From positions 9,628,709 to 9,692,708 of the forward strand of contig JAPWDM010000015.1 of NCBI GenBank assembly GCA_035578155.1: 64,000 nucleotides of DNA. Reading direction: 5' to 3'. Below the pieces are notes generated by a model, which saw only the letters and a list, made by a program, of their open reading frames with translations, was not told the DNA's origin and made no database searches. The position numbers and the translations under genes are program-made. The stretch is from Brachynemurus nebulosus (lineage: Eukaryota; Arthropoda; Insecta; Neuroptera; Myrmeleontidae). Below are positions 21,342 to 32,539 of this stretch, one piece after another; positions within the stretch are counted from its first letter, which is position 1; every line of letters begins with the position of its first letter.

Positions 21342-22040
21342 TTACACCGGCTTCAAATGCAACTTTACTGTTATCGTTTCACCTCGAAAATTCACTAAAT
21401 TGCCGTCTTGATCCACAATTCGTAAAACTAGAGATGTTATCCGTCTCACGGTCACCGGCATGTAAATAACTGTATTCGGTGATTCGCTTATTTTATACCC
21501 AGGTTCAACTTGAATCGAAAACGAATAAATATTATGTGCTGGAACGTTGGTCAGGTAGCTGTTCGTTGTAATGTTAGTTTCAATTTGTATCAGATTCACT
21601 TTCATGATATTCGTTGGTTTATCCGAATAGTGGTAATGACCAGCCGCAAGTTTTCGCTTACTGAAGCCAAGTAGCGAGCCAATTGTTCGTTCTTGATCGA
21701 AATGAATTGTTTCCGTACATTTTATTTCACTTTTTAGCGTATTGTTATTTGCACGAAGTATAAGTTGCGGGCTATCACCCGGTTTTCTCTTCTCTAGTAT
21801 CCGATCTTCTATTTGAAACTTCAAATCTTCCAGATCATAATTGCCGACAGGTATCTCGATTCATTTCACTTCATCATCACCGTAATGGAATAAGTTATTT
21901 GTTTCGTCGATATTTGGCACTGCATTATATGTTTCAAAATTGACCAACCCGCATACATAATCACTCGGCAAATCGATGGGTGGAAAATATTCAGCTGTTA
22001 GTATAGATGAATCACCACTTAACGTTAATGTTAACGACAT
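21342..22040 (-). pseudogene. Virus-like penton/minor capsid protein, one in-frame stop
   Basis: A frame of 233 codons from ATG 22040 (MSLTLTLSGDSS) to TAA 21342, with a single internal TGA at 21861-21863 (codon 60). Without that stop the open part starts at 21824. Recognisable parts are FSKRKLAAGHYHYSDKP, PAHNIYSFSIQVEPGYKI and a C-terminal strand block VDQDGNLVNFRGETITV. The length and beta-rich ending fit a single jelly-roll penton-type protein. The same C-terminal block recurs, diverged, at 58354-58590. It is first of three tightly packed genes on the minus strand. Whether the TGA is a true lesion or read through cannot be told from sequence. Confidence 0.6.
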
Positions 22041-22140
22041 GGTGACTAAGATACGAATGAGAGAAACTTCTTATCATGGGTATATTTAAAGTATAGATGA
22101 GAAGTGAAACAAAATTATTGAAGATAATTTGTATTACATA
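22041..22140. other. Upstream region of the capsid block
   Basis: Short AT-rich stretch between the penton-like start and the minisatellite. TATA-like words are present (GGTATATTTAAAGTATAG near 22079-22096), about 40-55 bp upstream of the ATG as read on the minus strand, so this could hold the promoter. Confidence 0.35.
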
Positions 22141-22525
22141 AATAACACCAAAATTACACCAAATTACACCAAATTAGACCAAAATGACACAAAAATACAC
22201 CAAATAACATCAAAATTACACCAAAAATACACCAAATAACACCAAAATGACACAAAAATACACCAAATAACACCAAAATTACACCAAAATGACACCAAAA
22301 ATACACCAAATAACATCAAAATTACACAAAATTACACCAAAATTACACCAAATTACACCAAAATAACACCAAAATTACACCAAAATTACACCAAATTACA
22401 CCAAAATGACACCAAATTACACCAAAAATACACCAAATAACACCAAAAATACACCAAATGACACCAAAAAAATACACCAAAAATACACCAAATTACACCA
22501 AAAATACACCAAATGACACCAAAGA
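22141..22525. repeat. Minisatellite of about 10-13-bp ACACCAAAAW-type units
   Basis: Around 35 tandem variants of ACACCAAAATT / ACACCAAAAATAC / ACACCAAATAAC fill 385 bp. Purine-pyrimidine asymmetry is complete enough that the minus strand reads as GGTGT separated by T-runs. Confidence 0.97.
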
Positions 22526-22638
22526 CTCATTCCCAAGGACATTAATTATTATTAATAACATTAAATTTTTACCCCAACTTTGAGGGTCGATTTCACCCTT
22601 AAATGGTTTCATAGCAGATAAAAGAAAACAGATAATAG

Positions 22639-23391
22639 CAGAGTGCCGACAAGTTAATCATAAAGTCACAGGGGAAAAGCTATGCTGATTTACTTAAGGA
22701 AGTCAAAACCAATGTAGACATTAGACAAACGGGAACAAGTATTCGATCGCTAAGAAGAACTAATAAGGGCGATCTACTAATAGAAGTCCTGGGTAGAGGA
22801 AAAGCAGAGAAATTTAAGGAAGAAATTAAGAAACAGCTCAAGAACACAGAAGTTTCTGTCAGTAAAAACGATACAACAATCTATGTCATGGACATAGAAG
22901 CGGATGTAGCGGAAGAAGGATTGATAGACGAAATCATTCGAAATTTCCCAGATACTTCCGTGGAAGAAATTAAGGTCAATTATTATAAGCCTATGATGAG
23001 CGGAAATTATACGGCATGCTTATCGTTAAGAAAAAATGTAGCCGATTACTTTGTAAAAAAAGGCTGTATTAAAATCGGATGGACTAATTGTAGGATAAGT
23101 AAGAAGGTCTTTGTCAGGAGGTGCTACAAATGTTTAACTTTTGGACATAAGATAAGTGAGTGCGTAGGAATAGATAGGAGTGGAAGTTGTCTAAATTGTG
23201 GACAGGAGGGTCATAGGGCAAAGGAGTGTGCCAACAAACCTTTCTGTACTACATGCGAAAAAGATGGACATAGGGCGGACCAGATGAAATGCCCATATTA
23301 TAGGGCTTTGGTTAACAAGGTGAGGTTAAACGAGGGCAACGACGAGAAAAGGAATTTGAAGACTGCAGAGACTGGACAAGATAGAAAATAG
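22639..23391 (+). CDS. R1-like LINE ORF1, Gag-type nucleic-acid-binding protein (5' end missing)
   Basis: The frame is open from about 22639 without an early Met, so the N-terminus is probably lost; the first Met is at 22888. It contains an RNA-binding-like segment (DLLIEVLGRGKAEKF, IEADVAEEGLIDEI) and then three zinc knuckles: CYKCLTFGHKISEC, CLNCGQEGHRAKEC and CTTCEKDGHRADQMKC. ORF1 proteins of this clade bind the element RNA and help target it. ORF2 starts two bases after the stop. Confidence 0.85.
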   Translation, partial: QSADKLIIKSQGKSYADLLKEVKTNVDIRQTGTSIRSLRRTNKGDLLIEVLGRGKAEKFKEEIKKQLKNTEVSVSKNDTTIYVMDIEADVAEEGLIDEIIRNFPDTSVEEIKVNYYKPMMSGNYTACLSLRKNVADYFVKKGCIKIGWTNCRISKKVFVRRCYKCLTFGHKISECVGIDRSGSCLNCGQEGHRAKECANKPFCTTCEKDGHRADQMKCPYYRALVNKVRLNEGNDEKRNLKTAETGQDRK

Positions 23392-23392
23392 G

Positions 23393-26257
23393 ATGGCCAT
23401 TTCAATTTTACAAACCAACCTAGGTAGAAAGCGTGTAGCACACGACTTAGCTATAGCTACAGTTATGCGTAGAAGTGGAGACCTCTTAATTATAGGTGAA
23501 CCAAACAAAAAGTTCGTAGTGGAGAAAGGACTAATAAGTGATGTAAACTGCAATATAGCAGTTTATATTTACAACAAAAAAATAGGAATAATATCTACCT
23601 ATAGCGGCGTAAATTTTTTGGAAATCTGTTTCGAAAAATTTTCTTTGTACTGTTTGTATTTGTCGCCAAATACAAATATTGAAGAATATAAGCGTCAGGT
23701 CAATCAAATAATGGAGACTGCGAGTGCGAAAGGAACAGAAATTATTATCGCTGGAGATATAAACGCCAAGTCACCAGAATGGGGAGCTAGAACTCAGGAC
23801 GTTCGGGGTGAGGTATGGGTTGAATGGCTGGCTGCTTTAAATATGACTGTGTACAACTGTGGCTCCCCCACCTTCGTGAGAGGATCAACGGAATCACACA
23901 TTGATGTTACCTTTTCCACGCCCCGTATTGCAAATAGAATAAAGAGGTGGGCGGTACTAGACCTGGATACACTTACGGAACATAAATATATATATGGTTC
24001 AAAATTGGTGAGGAAAATGTTAGAAGAGAAAAAAATTATGAGAAGGCCCTGCCGATATCAAATTGGGAACTGTTCTGTAACGCCATAGAGTTGTCATACA
24101 TGGGAAGTACTGATTACTCGGCCTCGAGGCTAAACAAATGCATCGCTAGGGCATATCAGGAATGCCTTACAAAACAGAGGGGGGGGGAATCTTAAAAGCG
24201 CCGTACTGGTGGAACGAGGAACTTAGTAAATTAAGAACCGCATGTAACCGTCTTAGGAGAAAGGTAACTCGACTCAATAGGCAAAACGATAGACAACAAG
24301 AACGGGCTATAGCTGAAAATGAACATAAAATGGCAAGGAAGAGCCTAAAAAAAGCTATTCTCAGATCGAAAAAGGAGCAGTGGAGGAAATTATGTGATGA
24401 ACTAAACGAGGACATATGGGGTCGAGGGTATGAGATTGCTAACGGCGAACTTTTTCCTAGAGGTGCGGAAATGCCTAGAAGTTATCTACAACATAGCGAT
24501 GGGACAAATAATTGTTTTTCGATGGAAGAGCTCAAAATAGCGGTCGGATCCATGAAAACAAGTAAAGCGCCGGGACTTGATCGTATACCTGTTGAAGCTT
24601 GTAAATACGTGCTGGAAGTCATTCCGGATGTTTTGTTAAACGTAGTAAACAATCTCTTAGCTAAATGTATCTTCCCAGATATCTGGAAAGTTTCAAAAGT
24701 GATACTACTACCCAAACCCAATAAACACCCTGACAGCGCTAGTGGCTATAGACCTATTTGCTGGTTAAACACGCTAGGAAAACTCTTCGAAACTCTCATA
24801 AAGGATAGACTAGTGGTGGAAATAGAGAAGAACGGAGATTTCCATGAAAACCAGTACGGATTCAGGAAAGGACGATCAACCTTACAGGCGCTAAATCGAG
24901 TCAACGAGATCCGATGGAACTGCAGCGAAGACTGGTGCGTTCTGATAACACTAGATGTCAAAAACGCTTTTAATACGGCATCGCATATAGGCATATTAGA
25001 GGCCATGCAGAGGAAAGGTATTTCGGCATACTTGAGGAGTATGGTTGCAAACTACCTAGAAAATCGTTTTGTAATGGTGGACAGCAAAAGGTATCGTACA
25101 AGTGCGGGTGTTCCACAAGGCTCTGTTATTGGCCCGGTACTGTGGAATCTGTTTTACGACGAAATTTTAGGAGAGGACATGGTGGGAAATACCACTACTA
25201 TAGGTTTCGCTGACGACCTGGCCTTGGTGGTCAAGGCACCTGATGCTTCTACATTGGTACGATACGTTGAAGAAAACGCACGTAGGATATCATGGTGGAT
25301 GGAAAAACATGATTTAAAGCTGGCACCACAAAAAACGGAAGCAATCATATTAAAGGGAAAAAGAGAGAGAAATATGATTTCTTTCGAAATACAAGGATAC
25401 AGTGTAAGACCTAACAAACAAATTAAGTACCTGAGAGTTTATTGGGATGAGTGGTCGACATTTGGTAGGCACATTAACATGGCTGTACAGAATGCAGAGC
25501 GGAAGATTTGCAGCTTAAGGAAGATTATGCCAAACATAAGTGGGCCAAAGAGCGAGAAAAGGAGGCTATTGAGCGGCATAGTCCACTCAACGGTGTTATT
25601 TGCTGCGCCGGTTTGGCACATGGGCATTGAAATAAATAAATATAGCAACATGTTACAAGGGTTGCAACGAAAAATTCTACTAAGAAACGCCATGGCATAT
25701 AGAACAGTATCTACGGTGGCACTACAAGTGGTAACGGCCACCATCCCAATAGACCTGATGATTTTAGAAAGGCTAGAGATATTTAAAAGAGGTACTACAG
25801 AGTCGAGTTTAAACCGAGAGGAGATTAGACAAGATATTCTCCAGAAGTGGCAGCTAAGATGGATGTTGGAACGGAGGGAGGTGGCAGCATGGACCAAATA
25901 ATAAAGAAGATAGAGGAGTGGTACAAGTGCAAGCATCGCGAAACTGACTATTGGCTCACACAATTTCTGACGGGACATGGATCATTTAACACCTACACAT
26001 GTAGAATAGGCAAGACACCTACGGATGAGTGTTTCTACTGTGGGGAAAAGGACACCGTGGAACATACTATTTTTGTTTGCAACAGATGGGAACTCCACAG
26101 AAGGACTATCCTCGGAGCTTTGGATGTAGACACTGTTGATGCAAGAAATATAGTAGAGCAGATGGTCTCGAGCAGAGAAAAGTGGAGGATTATACATGGA
26201 TACATACGGAAAATTTTAAGCATTAAAGAGTACGAACTACGAAAATATCAAGGATGA
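23393..26257 (+). pseudogene. R1-like LINE ORF2: endonuclease and reverse transcriptase, three frame breaks
   Basis: 23393-24088 is an apurinic-type endonuclease (SILQTNLGRKRVAHDLA, IIIAGDINAKSPEWG, SHIDVTFST). A frame change lies near 24030-24040 in an A-run, and another near the G-run at 24180. 24162-25901 is reverse transcriptase: APGLDRIPVEA, YRPICWLNTLGKLFE, YGFRKGRST, GVPQGSVIGPVLWN, and the catalytic FADDLALV at about 25206. A further overlap and frame change at 25847-25901 leads to the C-terminal tail with CFYCGEKDTVEHTIFVC. The residues of the active site are present, but the frame breaks make the copy dead. Confidence 0.9.
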
Positions 26258-26482
26258 GTTCTAGTGGTTGTGTATGTTGTATGTGTATGTTGGGCTAACT
26301 ATGTGATCATTTTCTACGCCCAGTCATGTTCTGACGTTATGTCCTTGCGGATGGTTCCGGACGTGACAAATAGGGGCAAGTTATGGGGGTTTTTTAGTGG
26401 GTATACCTACTATTGCACCACCCGGTAGGGAGTCCCACACAAAAGTCTATAAAAGATTTTTTCCTCCGACCAAAAAAAAAAA

Positions 26483-26665
26483 GGTTAGGTCAAGTTCCGT
26501 TGGGTTCTGTTAGGTTAGAAAAAATTTCACTAGATATCGTTAGGTTGGAGACCAAATTTTGCTCCACCCACCGCCGGAGGCTTCTAGAACCGCCTCGGTA
26601 GTTTTACCACCTCCCGAGGTCGCTCAAAAAATCGGGAGGTGGGGAGGTGGGCTTCGTAGCCCCAT
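26483..26665. mobile_element. Partial second copy of the MITE, inverted
   Basis: Reverse complement of most of 2265-2420 in the first copy, about 95 percent alike by eye over the GTCTCCAACCTAACGATATC and CCTCCGGCGGTGGG parts. The outer end (GGGGCTTCG...-type) is diverged. The other end stops exactly at the R1-like poly(A) tail, so the LINE seems to have inserted into this MITE. The MITE in turn sits at the broken end of the I-like LINE. Confidence 0.85.
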
Positions 26666-27934
26666 ATTTCTACTACTTCGATCTAAGGGATGATCACTAA
26701 AAGCATTGAATGTATGTAAAGAATGATAAACATTATTAATATGATTATTAACAATATTGTCAAAGACTTTCTCAATCCAGTCCTGATCATCCGCTTCGTT
26801 TTCTTGATTTATGGGTATCGCGGGTTCACAGTATCCTGAATAACTAAATTTTTTAATTGTATTCCAAACTTCAGTTACATTTGAATTTCTATTGATACTA
26901 GAACAATAACTTTGAAAACTAGATTTTTTGAAATTATTAAGTTTTTTTTACCTTCAGCTGCAATTTTTTTTATACTTAATGAAATTATCATATGTAGCGT
27001 GTTTTTTTATATCGAATATAAGCAGCTTTTCTGCGATTGCACTCTGCAGTGCACTCGGGAGTCCACCAGACCACAGGTTGAAAAGATTTAATAGTTTTAT
27101 TACCAAATACCGGAATACTTATGGCTGCTGATTCATTAATGGATTTTATAATATTGGAATACATATCTTCAACTGAAAGATTAGGCTGAATTGATTTTAT
27201 ATTCGCATTATTTGTGAAATTCTCCCAGTTAGCGAGATTTGTGTTCCACTTTCTTTTTGTAATGATAGTGAACTTAGATTTTATTTTAAGATTATTAAAT
27301 TTTATGATACTTGGAATATGATCTGATCCGATAGTATATATCATTTACTTGATCACAGCTAAGTTGTACGGATATATCAGATGTGCTAATAATCAAGTCA
27401 ATTAATTATAGTTAGATTTTCATCTCCAATAAACTATAATAACTCCATACCACTACCATCATTTTTCCGACATCCCCATGCAACATGATGGGCATTTATA
27501 TCTCCCAAAATTATATATGGATCCTCAAAATCTTAAACAATTGATTTCCAAGTATCTAATAATATTACATTCCCTGGACTATTATACACAGATATTACGT
27601 GTAATTTGATTGATCCAACCTTAATATACAGAGAGACTACTTGAAGCAAATCATTGGGAAAAATTATTGAAACATTACTGAAGCTAACTTTGTTATGTAT
27701 TAACAAAACAGTGCCACCTTTACCATCGCTACGGTCGCTTTTGATCACACTATAATGTTTTAATATTAACTTTTCATTGAGTTTTAACCAAGTTTCAGAA
27801 ATTGCAGCAATATGCACATGAAGTTTATTTAATATATGCAAAAGATTATCACATTTAGGTTTAAGGGGTCTGGCATTCCATTGTAATATTTGCAGGCAGC
27901 TGTCAGGTACTGGCTGATTATGACTGCTGGCCAT
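26666..27934 (-). pseudogene. I-like LINE ORF2 start: endonuclease domain only
   Basis: 27533-27934 carries the endonuclease start (LQILQWNARPLKPKCDNLL, AAISETWLKLNE, GGTVLLIHNK). 26988-27344 carries its end and the linker (SDHIPSIIKF, WWTPECTAECNRRKAAY). Linker-like sequence runs to about 26680, where the MITE begins. The RT and everything after it are missing. Several stops and frameshifts lie between 27345 and 27532. Confidence 0.82.
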
Positions 27935-27949
27935 TTTTTATTAAATTTA

Positions 27950-29466
27950 ATATGTCATTGGTTAGACAACTAATCATTGTGTTATTAGAGAAAATATTGT
28001 ACTTGCTCAATGATTGAGCAATTTGAAAATTAATTTTCATTTTTAATTGATTATTCTCCTCCTGATACTCGAGTGGAGTATCAGTTCGTCTAGATGATAC
28101 TTGTGTGCAATTATAACCCGTCGCGTGAGGGTTATTGTTAATAGGAGTAGTTTTTACTCTAGCCGAGTTATATATTGGTGGGGGAGGGTTACTGGATTAT
28201 ACACCCTAGGATTAGGTATTTTTCGCTTACGAGGTGGAGAGTTCGTTACATTATCTAAATTTGTTTTAGTATATATTTTTGGATTATTGTTAGGTAATTT
28301 GGGGAAAATATGACAATTATCTATTTCTAATGTTTGGTTAGCTGTTGTTGAGGCGTAATTCGTATTCATTGTAGACACAACATCTTTATATGATAGTTTA
28401 TAATTAATCATATACTTTCTGATTTATTTTTGTTTTAAGTACACATTACAGTTTTTATCGGTGGATTTATGTGCTTGTTCGCAATGAATACATTTATAGC
28501 CATCCATATTACATTCATTAATTGAATGCTCTTCACCACATTTACTACAGCGCGTTTTACTTTTACATTGACTACTAACATGTCTGTAACGTAAACAATT
28601 ATAGGATTGAGTTACTTTGGGTACGTATTGCTCTATCGGACATTGTACACCGTACAAGCGGATATATCCAGGAAGAAAATCAAATTTAAAAGTAATAACA
28701 ACAAGGGGAATATTGATAATTTTTCCATCCTCAACTTTTTTAATCATGCGTTTTATTTATCTAATTTTAGTTGAGCAATTAATACCATCCAGTATGTCAT
28801 CCATTGTTAGAGAGGTATCAACATTTCTAACGATACCCTGACACGTTACAAGATAATCCGGTATATAGATTTTACAATTTTTTTGTTCAAATATAGGGTC
28901 GTATTTATGTGCCAATTCGTTGGCTGACTGACAGTCAGAAAGTTCAATTCGTATTTTATTCCTACCCATTTTATTTATATTTTTTATATTATTCCTATAT
29001 TGAGGAAATGTTCCGTAAAGAAAACGACCTATAGACATATGTAATTTTCCTACGTTTTAATTTGTTGTGCTTTCTAAATATACATAATAAGGGCCTGAAC
29101 TATTTGAATTGAATTTATTTATTTTGTTAGTTGAATTACTATGTAATATAGTGTCATTATTAATTAAATTATTTTTTCAAAGGTGTTATCGGTGACATAA
29201 TTACTGTTATTTATATTATTAGAATTAATGGTATTATCTAATTGCACTGAAGTGAATTTATTATTGCTAATAATTTTAGCTTGTTTAAAATCTGTATTAA
29301 TTTTTACAATGCCATCAGAAATATTTTCTACAAATAAGACTTTTGAAACTTTATCACGTTGATAATTTGTATTAAGAGAATGAATTGAATCAGACGATTC
29401 AGTTTCTGATTCCTTAGTTACCACCATGTGGGATAGTTCCTGTTCTTCTCCGTTTAGTGTTTCCAT
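27950..29466 (-). pseudogene. I-like LINE ORF1 (Gag-type, zinc knuckles)
   Basis: The minus-strand ORF1 starts at ATG 29466 (METLNGEEQELS). Pieces lie at 29164-29466, 28757-29038, 28424-28747 and 28154-28411. The third has the cysteine-rich part: CLRYRHVSSQC, CSKCGEEHSINEC and CIHCEQAHKSTDKNC. The fourth is basic and proline-rich (PPRKRKIPNPRVYNP). Frameshifts and stops separate them. The 5' UTR with a GGGGAAGGGGGCACCCC stretch is just upstream, and the element's 5' end is near 29520. Confidence 0.8.
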
Positions 29467-29520
29467 AGATTCCTAGTCGGGAGGATTTGGGGTGCCCCCT
29501 TCCCCATATTGGCCACTTTC

Positions 29521-29829
29521 CATTAAACTCTTTTACACTTTTACACATATGCACTAATAGTTTATATGATGCACTAAATTAATACACTTATAAATTACTT
29601 AATAAAACTAAGAAAGAAAAAAAAGAAATTATACACTTTTATATAACAATTAATTTATGAGTTACAAAACAACAATAAACTTGTTATCAGTTAGAGCACT
29701 GAAATCGGAATGTCCCAGTTTTTTTTTTTTTAATTTTCCCGAAAACAAAGGTTTTTGGAATATGTATCTTTTTCAACTGACCCATTCAATTAATGGTAGA
29801 TTTTTTTTAAGTTCCCGAAGCATTTATTG
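29521..29829. other. AT-rich stretch left of the hAT element; probably the interrupted 3' side of the Harbinger element
   Basis: No coding sequence. If the hAT element is removed, 29829 joins 40577, so this stretch should be the continuation of the PIF/Harbinger sequence on the other side. No clear Harbinger end could be fixed. Confidence 0.4.
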
Positions 29830-29932
29830 TTCTGAAGTAGAGTTGCGAATTTCGTTTCACTTTAGTGATTTCATTCACCAGAACTCGTTCACTTAAATGA
29901 AACGGTTCACTTCATTCGTTCATTTAATTCAG

Positions 29933-29933
<1 letters not shown>

Positions 29934-30004
<71 letters not shown>
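29934..30004. repeat. (TA)n tract, left half of the LTR-element target
   Basis: TA run ending exactly at the LTR start TGTAACGG; the matching run on the other side is 37455-37626. Confidence 0.95.
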
Positions 30005-30007
<3 letters not shown>

Positions 30008-30698
30008 AACGGATATTATGGTACGGGGGCTGACATCTAGCGGTCAAATTTTGAATTAATGAACTAAAAATGAGATGGGGTTTGATATCGGCTATGATAA
30101 TTAGCGACATCTGTTTGTAAAAAATATGAACAACCTAGCGTTGTAAAGTTAAACTATTATCTTCCATATGAATTTATATCATTTTGGGATTCCCCGTTTT
30201 TGATGTTTAATATGTATTGAAAAATAGTTAAGCGGTGGGGAGAAGTGGCGAATTGTTTATATATGTGGAAAAGGGATGATAAAAAGAGACGAGATTTGGA
30301 CTTGTTTGAAATAGGCCGTAATTGATTGTTGCGCGAAGTCCAATAAAAAATATAATTATTTTTATTAAGGCATTGTTAAATAAGTAAAATGTAAAAACAG
30401 TTCGGAAATGTTTATTTAAACATAACATTATATTTATAATTTATTTATTTTAAAATAATTATTGAACTTTCGTTTGAAATAATGTAAACCATTATAATAG
30501 AATTTTATTTAAAAAGAAATTTTTTTAATAAAGTAATTTCGCAAAACACACAACGGAGAGTAATTCTTCGACAGAACCCGACTTTGGACATTTTTAGGCA
30601 TCCAATTAGCGTTAAATCTGCGTGGGACAATAAGTAACAGCATTTGGGCGCGAATTTTAAGTATTTTTAAATATAAGCAAACCGCCACAACTGTTACA
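30005..30698 (+). repeat. LTR 1 of the Gag-only element
   Basis: 694 bp, starts TGTAACGGATATTATGG and ends CACAACTGTTACA. It contains about 20 bp near 30490 that are missing from LTR 2 and LTR 3. Confidence 0.93.
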
Positions 30699-30797
30699 AA
30701 TATCATTCCAGTGGGAATTGTGTGTTTCGCGTTAAGTGACGTGTACCGAAAAAGACATAAAATTCTGGAAAAACTTAAGTGACTGAACGGTTACAAA

Positions 30798-32336
30798 GTG
30801 CTCATAACAATGGAAGCACACGCTGCTGATAATCCAAAACCGTTAACGCTCGCTGATTATAGCTTTATTGGTGCGAATCTGGCAACATCTACACCCAGAA
30901 ACAATGTCGTGTCCGATGATGAAACAACATACATCGACTCCATGGAAGTTTTGGTTCCCGAATCTCCGAAATCAGATCCTGAAATCACACCACCTAATCC
31001 AGAGGCTATTGCTGTGCCGAATACCAGTGGATCTTCATCGGCGGATTCTGGTGCCATACTTTCAACTTCAGACCGATCAGCCGACTCCAGCAGTGGTCCA
31101 AAAGGTGATACTAATCCTACTACTGATATCACAGGTTTGATATATTCATTTCAACAAATTATGTTATCTAAATTTAATGAACAAAGTGATAATTTTAATA
31201 CAAAACTTGACCAAAACCATAAGGAATTGAAATCGGATTTAAATGCTTTAAAATCTGATGTTAAGGAATTAAATTCAAAGTTTGATGCCAAATTTGACGA
31301 ATTCAGTGTCAAGATTAACGCTTGTTTTGAGACTGAACGTAAGGAAACTTTGAGTTTAATTAACGCACAAAACTCCAAAATTGATGATGTTAAAACAGAA
31401 ATAAGTACAAGTTTAGATAATGTAAATTTTCACTTGAAAGAGGAAATTCGTTCGAATAATGTAAGCTGTGTGTCAAAAAATGAGTCAATTAAAAATCAAC
31501 TGATTGCTTTTTCAGAAGACACGGTAAATAAATTTTCGACAACTGACTCGAAAATAGAAAAACATGATGAACGAGTTTCTTCAATCAATGAAAAGGTTAA
31601 TGTTTTAGAAAATCGCTTGGAACAGTCAGTTACTCAAAATGATTGTTCACATTTACATAATATTTCAGTTATCTTGACTAAAAATGAAATCTTTGGCAAT
31701 TTTGAATCTTTGAACAGTTCATTGACCATGGACAGTTTTAACCCTTTGACTACAATCGAGCATTGCATAAATAATCCTTGCGAGACTAATTGTAGGTTTG
31801 TTAATAATGTTGCATTATTTGACACAGTTAATTGTCGGTTCGTTACATCCGTCAATGCTTCTGACGAGATTACTGGAAATTTATGTTTGAATAACGATAT
31901 TGCTCCTTACATTGATCATAATAATAGTGATACATCATCCTTAGTTATCGATACTAATTCTAAATCAACATTCTGCAGTGAACAGATTGTTGTTTCGACA
32001 ATTGTTACAGCCAAATCACCCTATATTACCGATATCATTAACAAACATTTATACAACATGGTGATCCATAATTTAGTTGACAGCATCGAAAAACTTTTAG
32101 TATCTAATTTAACATTTACATTTGACGGAGACGATAATACTTCATCGGCTTACGTCCAGTCTATCGATCTATCCGAAAGTGACAAATTTGAACTTAGTTA
32201 TTTTCAGTTCTATTACCGCATCAGTCACAACATGCCGCGTGCGGCACTTAAGACCGAACCAAATCGGGACCCAAAGGGTCCCCCGTATTGGACATTAAAG
32301 GGTTATTCCCTTTCCGTCCATTTATTTCCCAAATGA
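30798..32336 (+). CDS. Gag-like coiled-coil protein of the non-autonomous LTR element
   Basis: A 512-codon open frame; the likelier start is the second Met at 30810 (MEAHAADNPKPLTLADYS). The N-terminal 120 residues are acidic and Ser/Pro-rich. Residues of about 125-275 form a long heptad-type coiled coil (KFNEQSDNFNTKLDQNHKEL, DVKELNSKFDAKFDEF). The remainder is Asn/Ser-rich, and the frame ends with KTEPNRDPKGPPYWTLKGY. No zinc knuckle or protease motif is present. The position right after the LTR and leader argues for Gag; the family is not recognised. The frame is intact over 1.5 kb in an otherwise decayed area, which suggests recent activity or selection. Confidence 0.7.
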   Translation: MLITMEAHAADNPKPLTLADYSFIGANLATSTPRNNVVSDDETTYIDSMEVLVPESPKSDPEITPPNPEAIAVPNTSGSSSADSGAILSTSDRSADSSSGPKGDTNPTTDITGLIYSFQQIMLSKFNEQSDNFNTKLDQNHKELKSDLNALKSDVKELNSKFDAKFDEFSVKINACFETERKETLSLINAQNSKIDDVKTEISTSLDNVNFHLKEEIRSNNVSCVSKNESIKNQLIAFSEDTVNKFSTTDSKIEKHDERVSSINEKVNVLENRLEQSVTQNDCSHLHNISVILTKNEIFGNFESLNSSLTMDSFNPLTTIEHCINNPCETNCRFVNNVALFDTVNCRFVTSVNASDEITGNLCLNNDIAPYIDHNNSDTSSLVIDTNSKSTFCSEQIVVSTIVTAKSPYITDIINKHLYNMVIHNLVDSIEKLLVSNLTFTFDGDDNTSSAYVQSIDLSESDKFELSYFQFYYRISHNMPRAALKTEPNRDPKGPPYWTLKGYSLSVHLFPK

Positions 32337-32539
32337 CGTGGGAAATTTTCTAAACATTGACCCAATACCCGATTATGTCAAAATTTTCCCGGTCTTTACG
32401 TAACCTATTTTGACACTAATTTTTACCAACATGGATTTATTTTTCACGGTTTCGACCTTAAAATTATTACCTATTTTGACTTTAGTTTATAAGTTGTACC
32501 ATATTACCATCCGTTGTTGATGGGTTAAATATGGTAAAC

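Larger units (their letters stand above)
22560..26482 (+). mobile_element. R1-like non-LTR retrotransposon, 5'-truncated, poly(A) end
   Basis: A plus-strand LINE with two ORFs, an endonuclease plus RT with FADD, and a 3' end GGGAGTCCCACACAAAAG...CCTCCGACC followed by an 11-A tail (26472-26482). The order ORF1 with three CCHC knuckles, then EN-RT with a C-terminal CCHC and no RNase H, fits the R1 clade. The 5' boundary is uncertain, somewhere just after the minisatellite. The tail runs directly into a MITE copy. Confidence 0.85.

Noticed and set aside
22141..22525. Possible CRISPR or telomere array
   Set aside because: There are no spacers, the units are short and variable, and they do not match TTAGG.
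30228..30428. Minus-strand frame repeated at 36173 and 37000
   Set aside because: It lies in the LTR copies, opposite to the coding strand, and shows no domain; repeated only because the LTR is repeated.
30857..31132. Minus-strand frame opposite the Gag-like ORF
   Set aside because: A mirror of a Ser/Pro/Asp-rich coding strand; no independent evidence.
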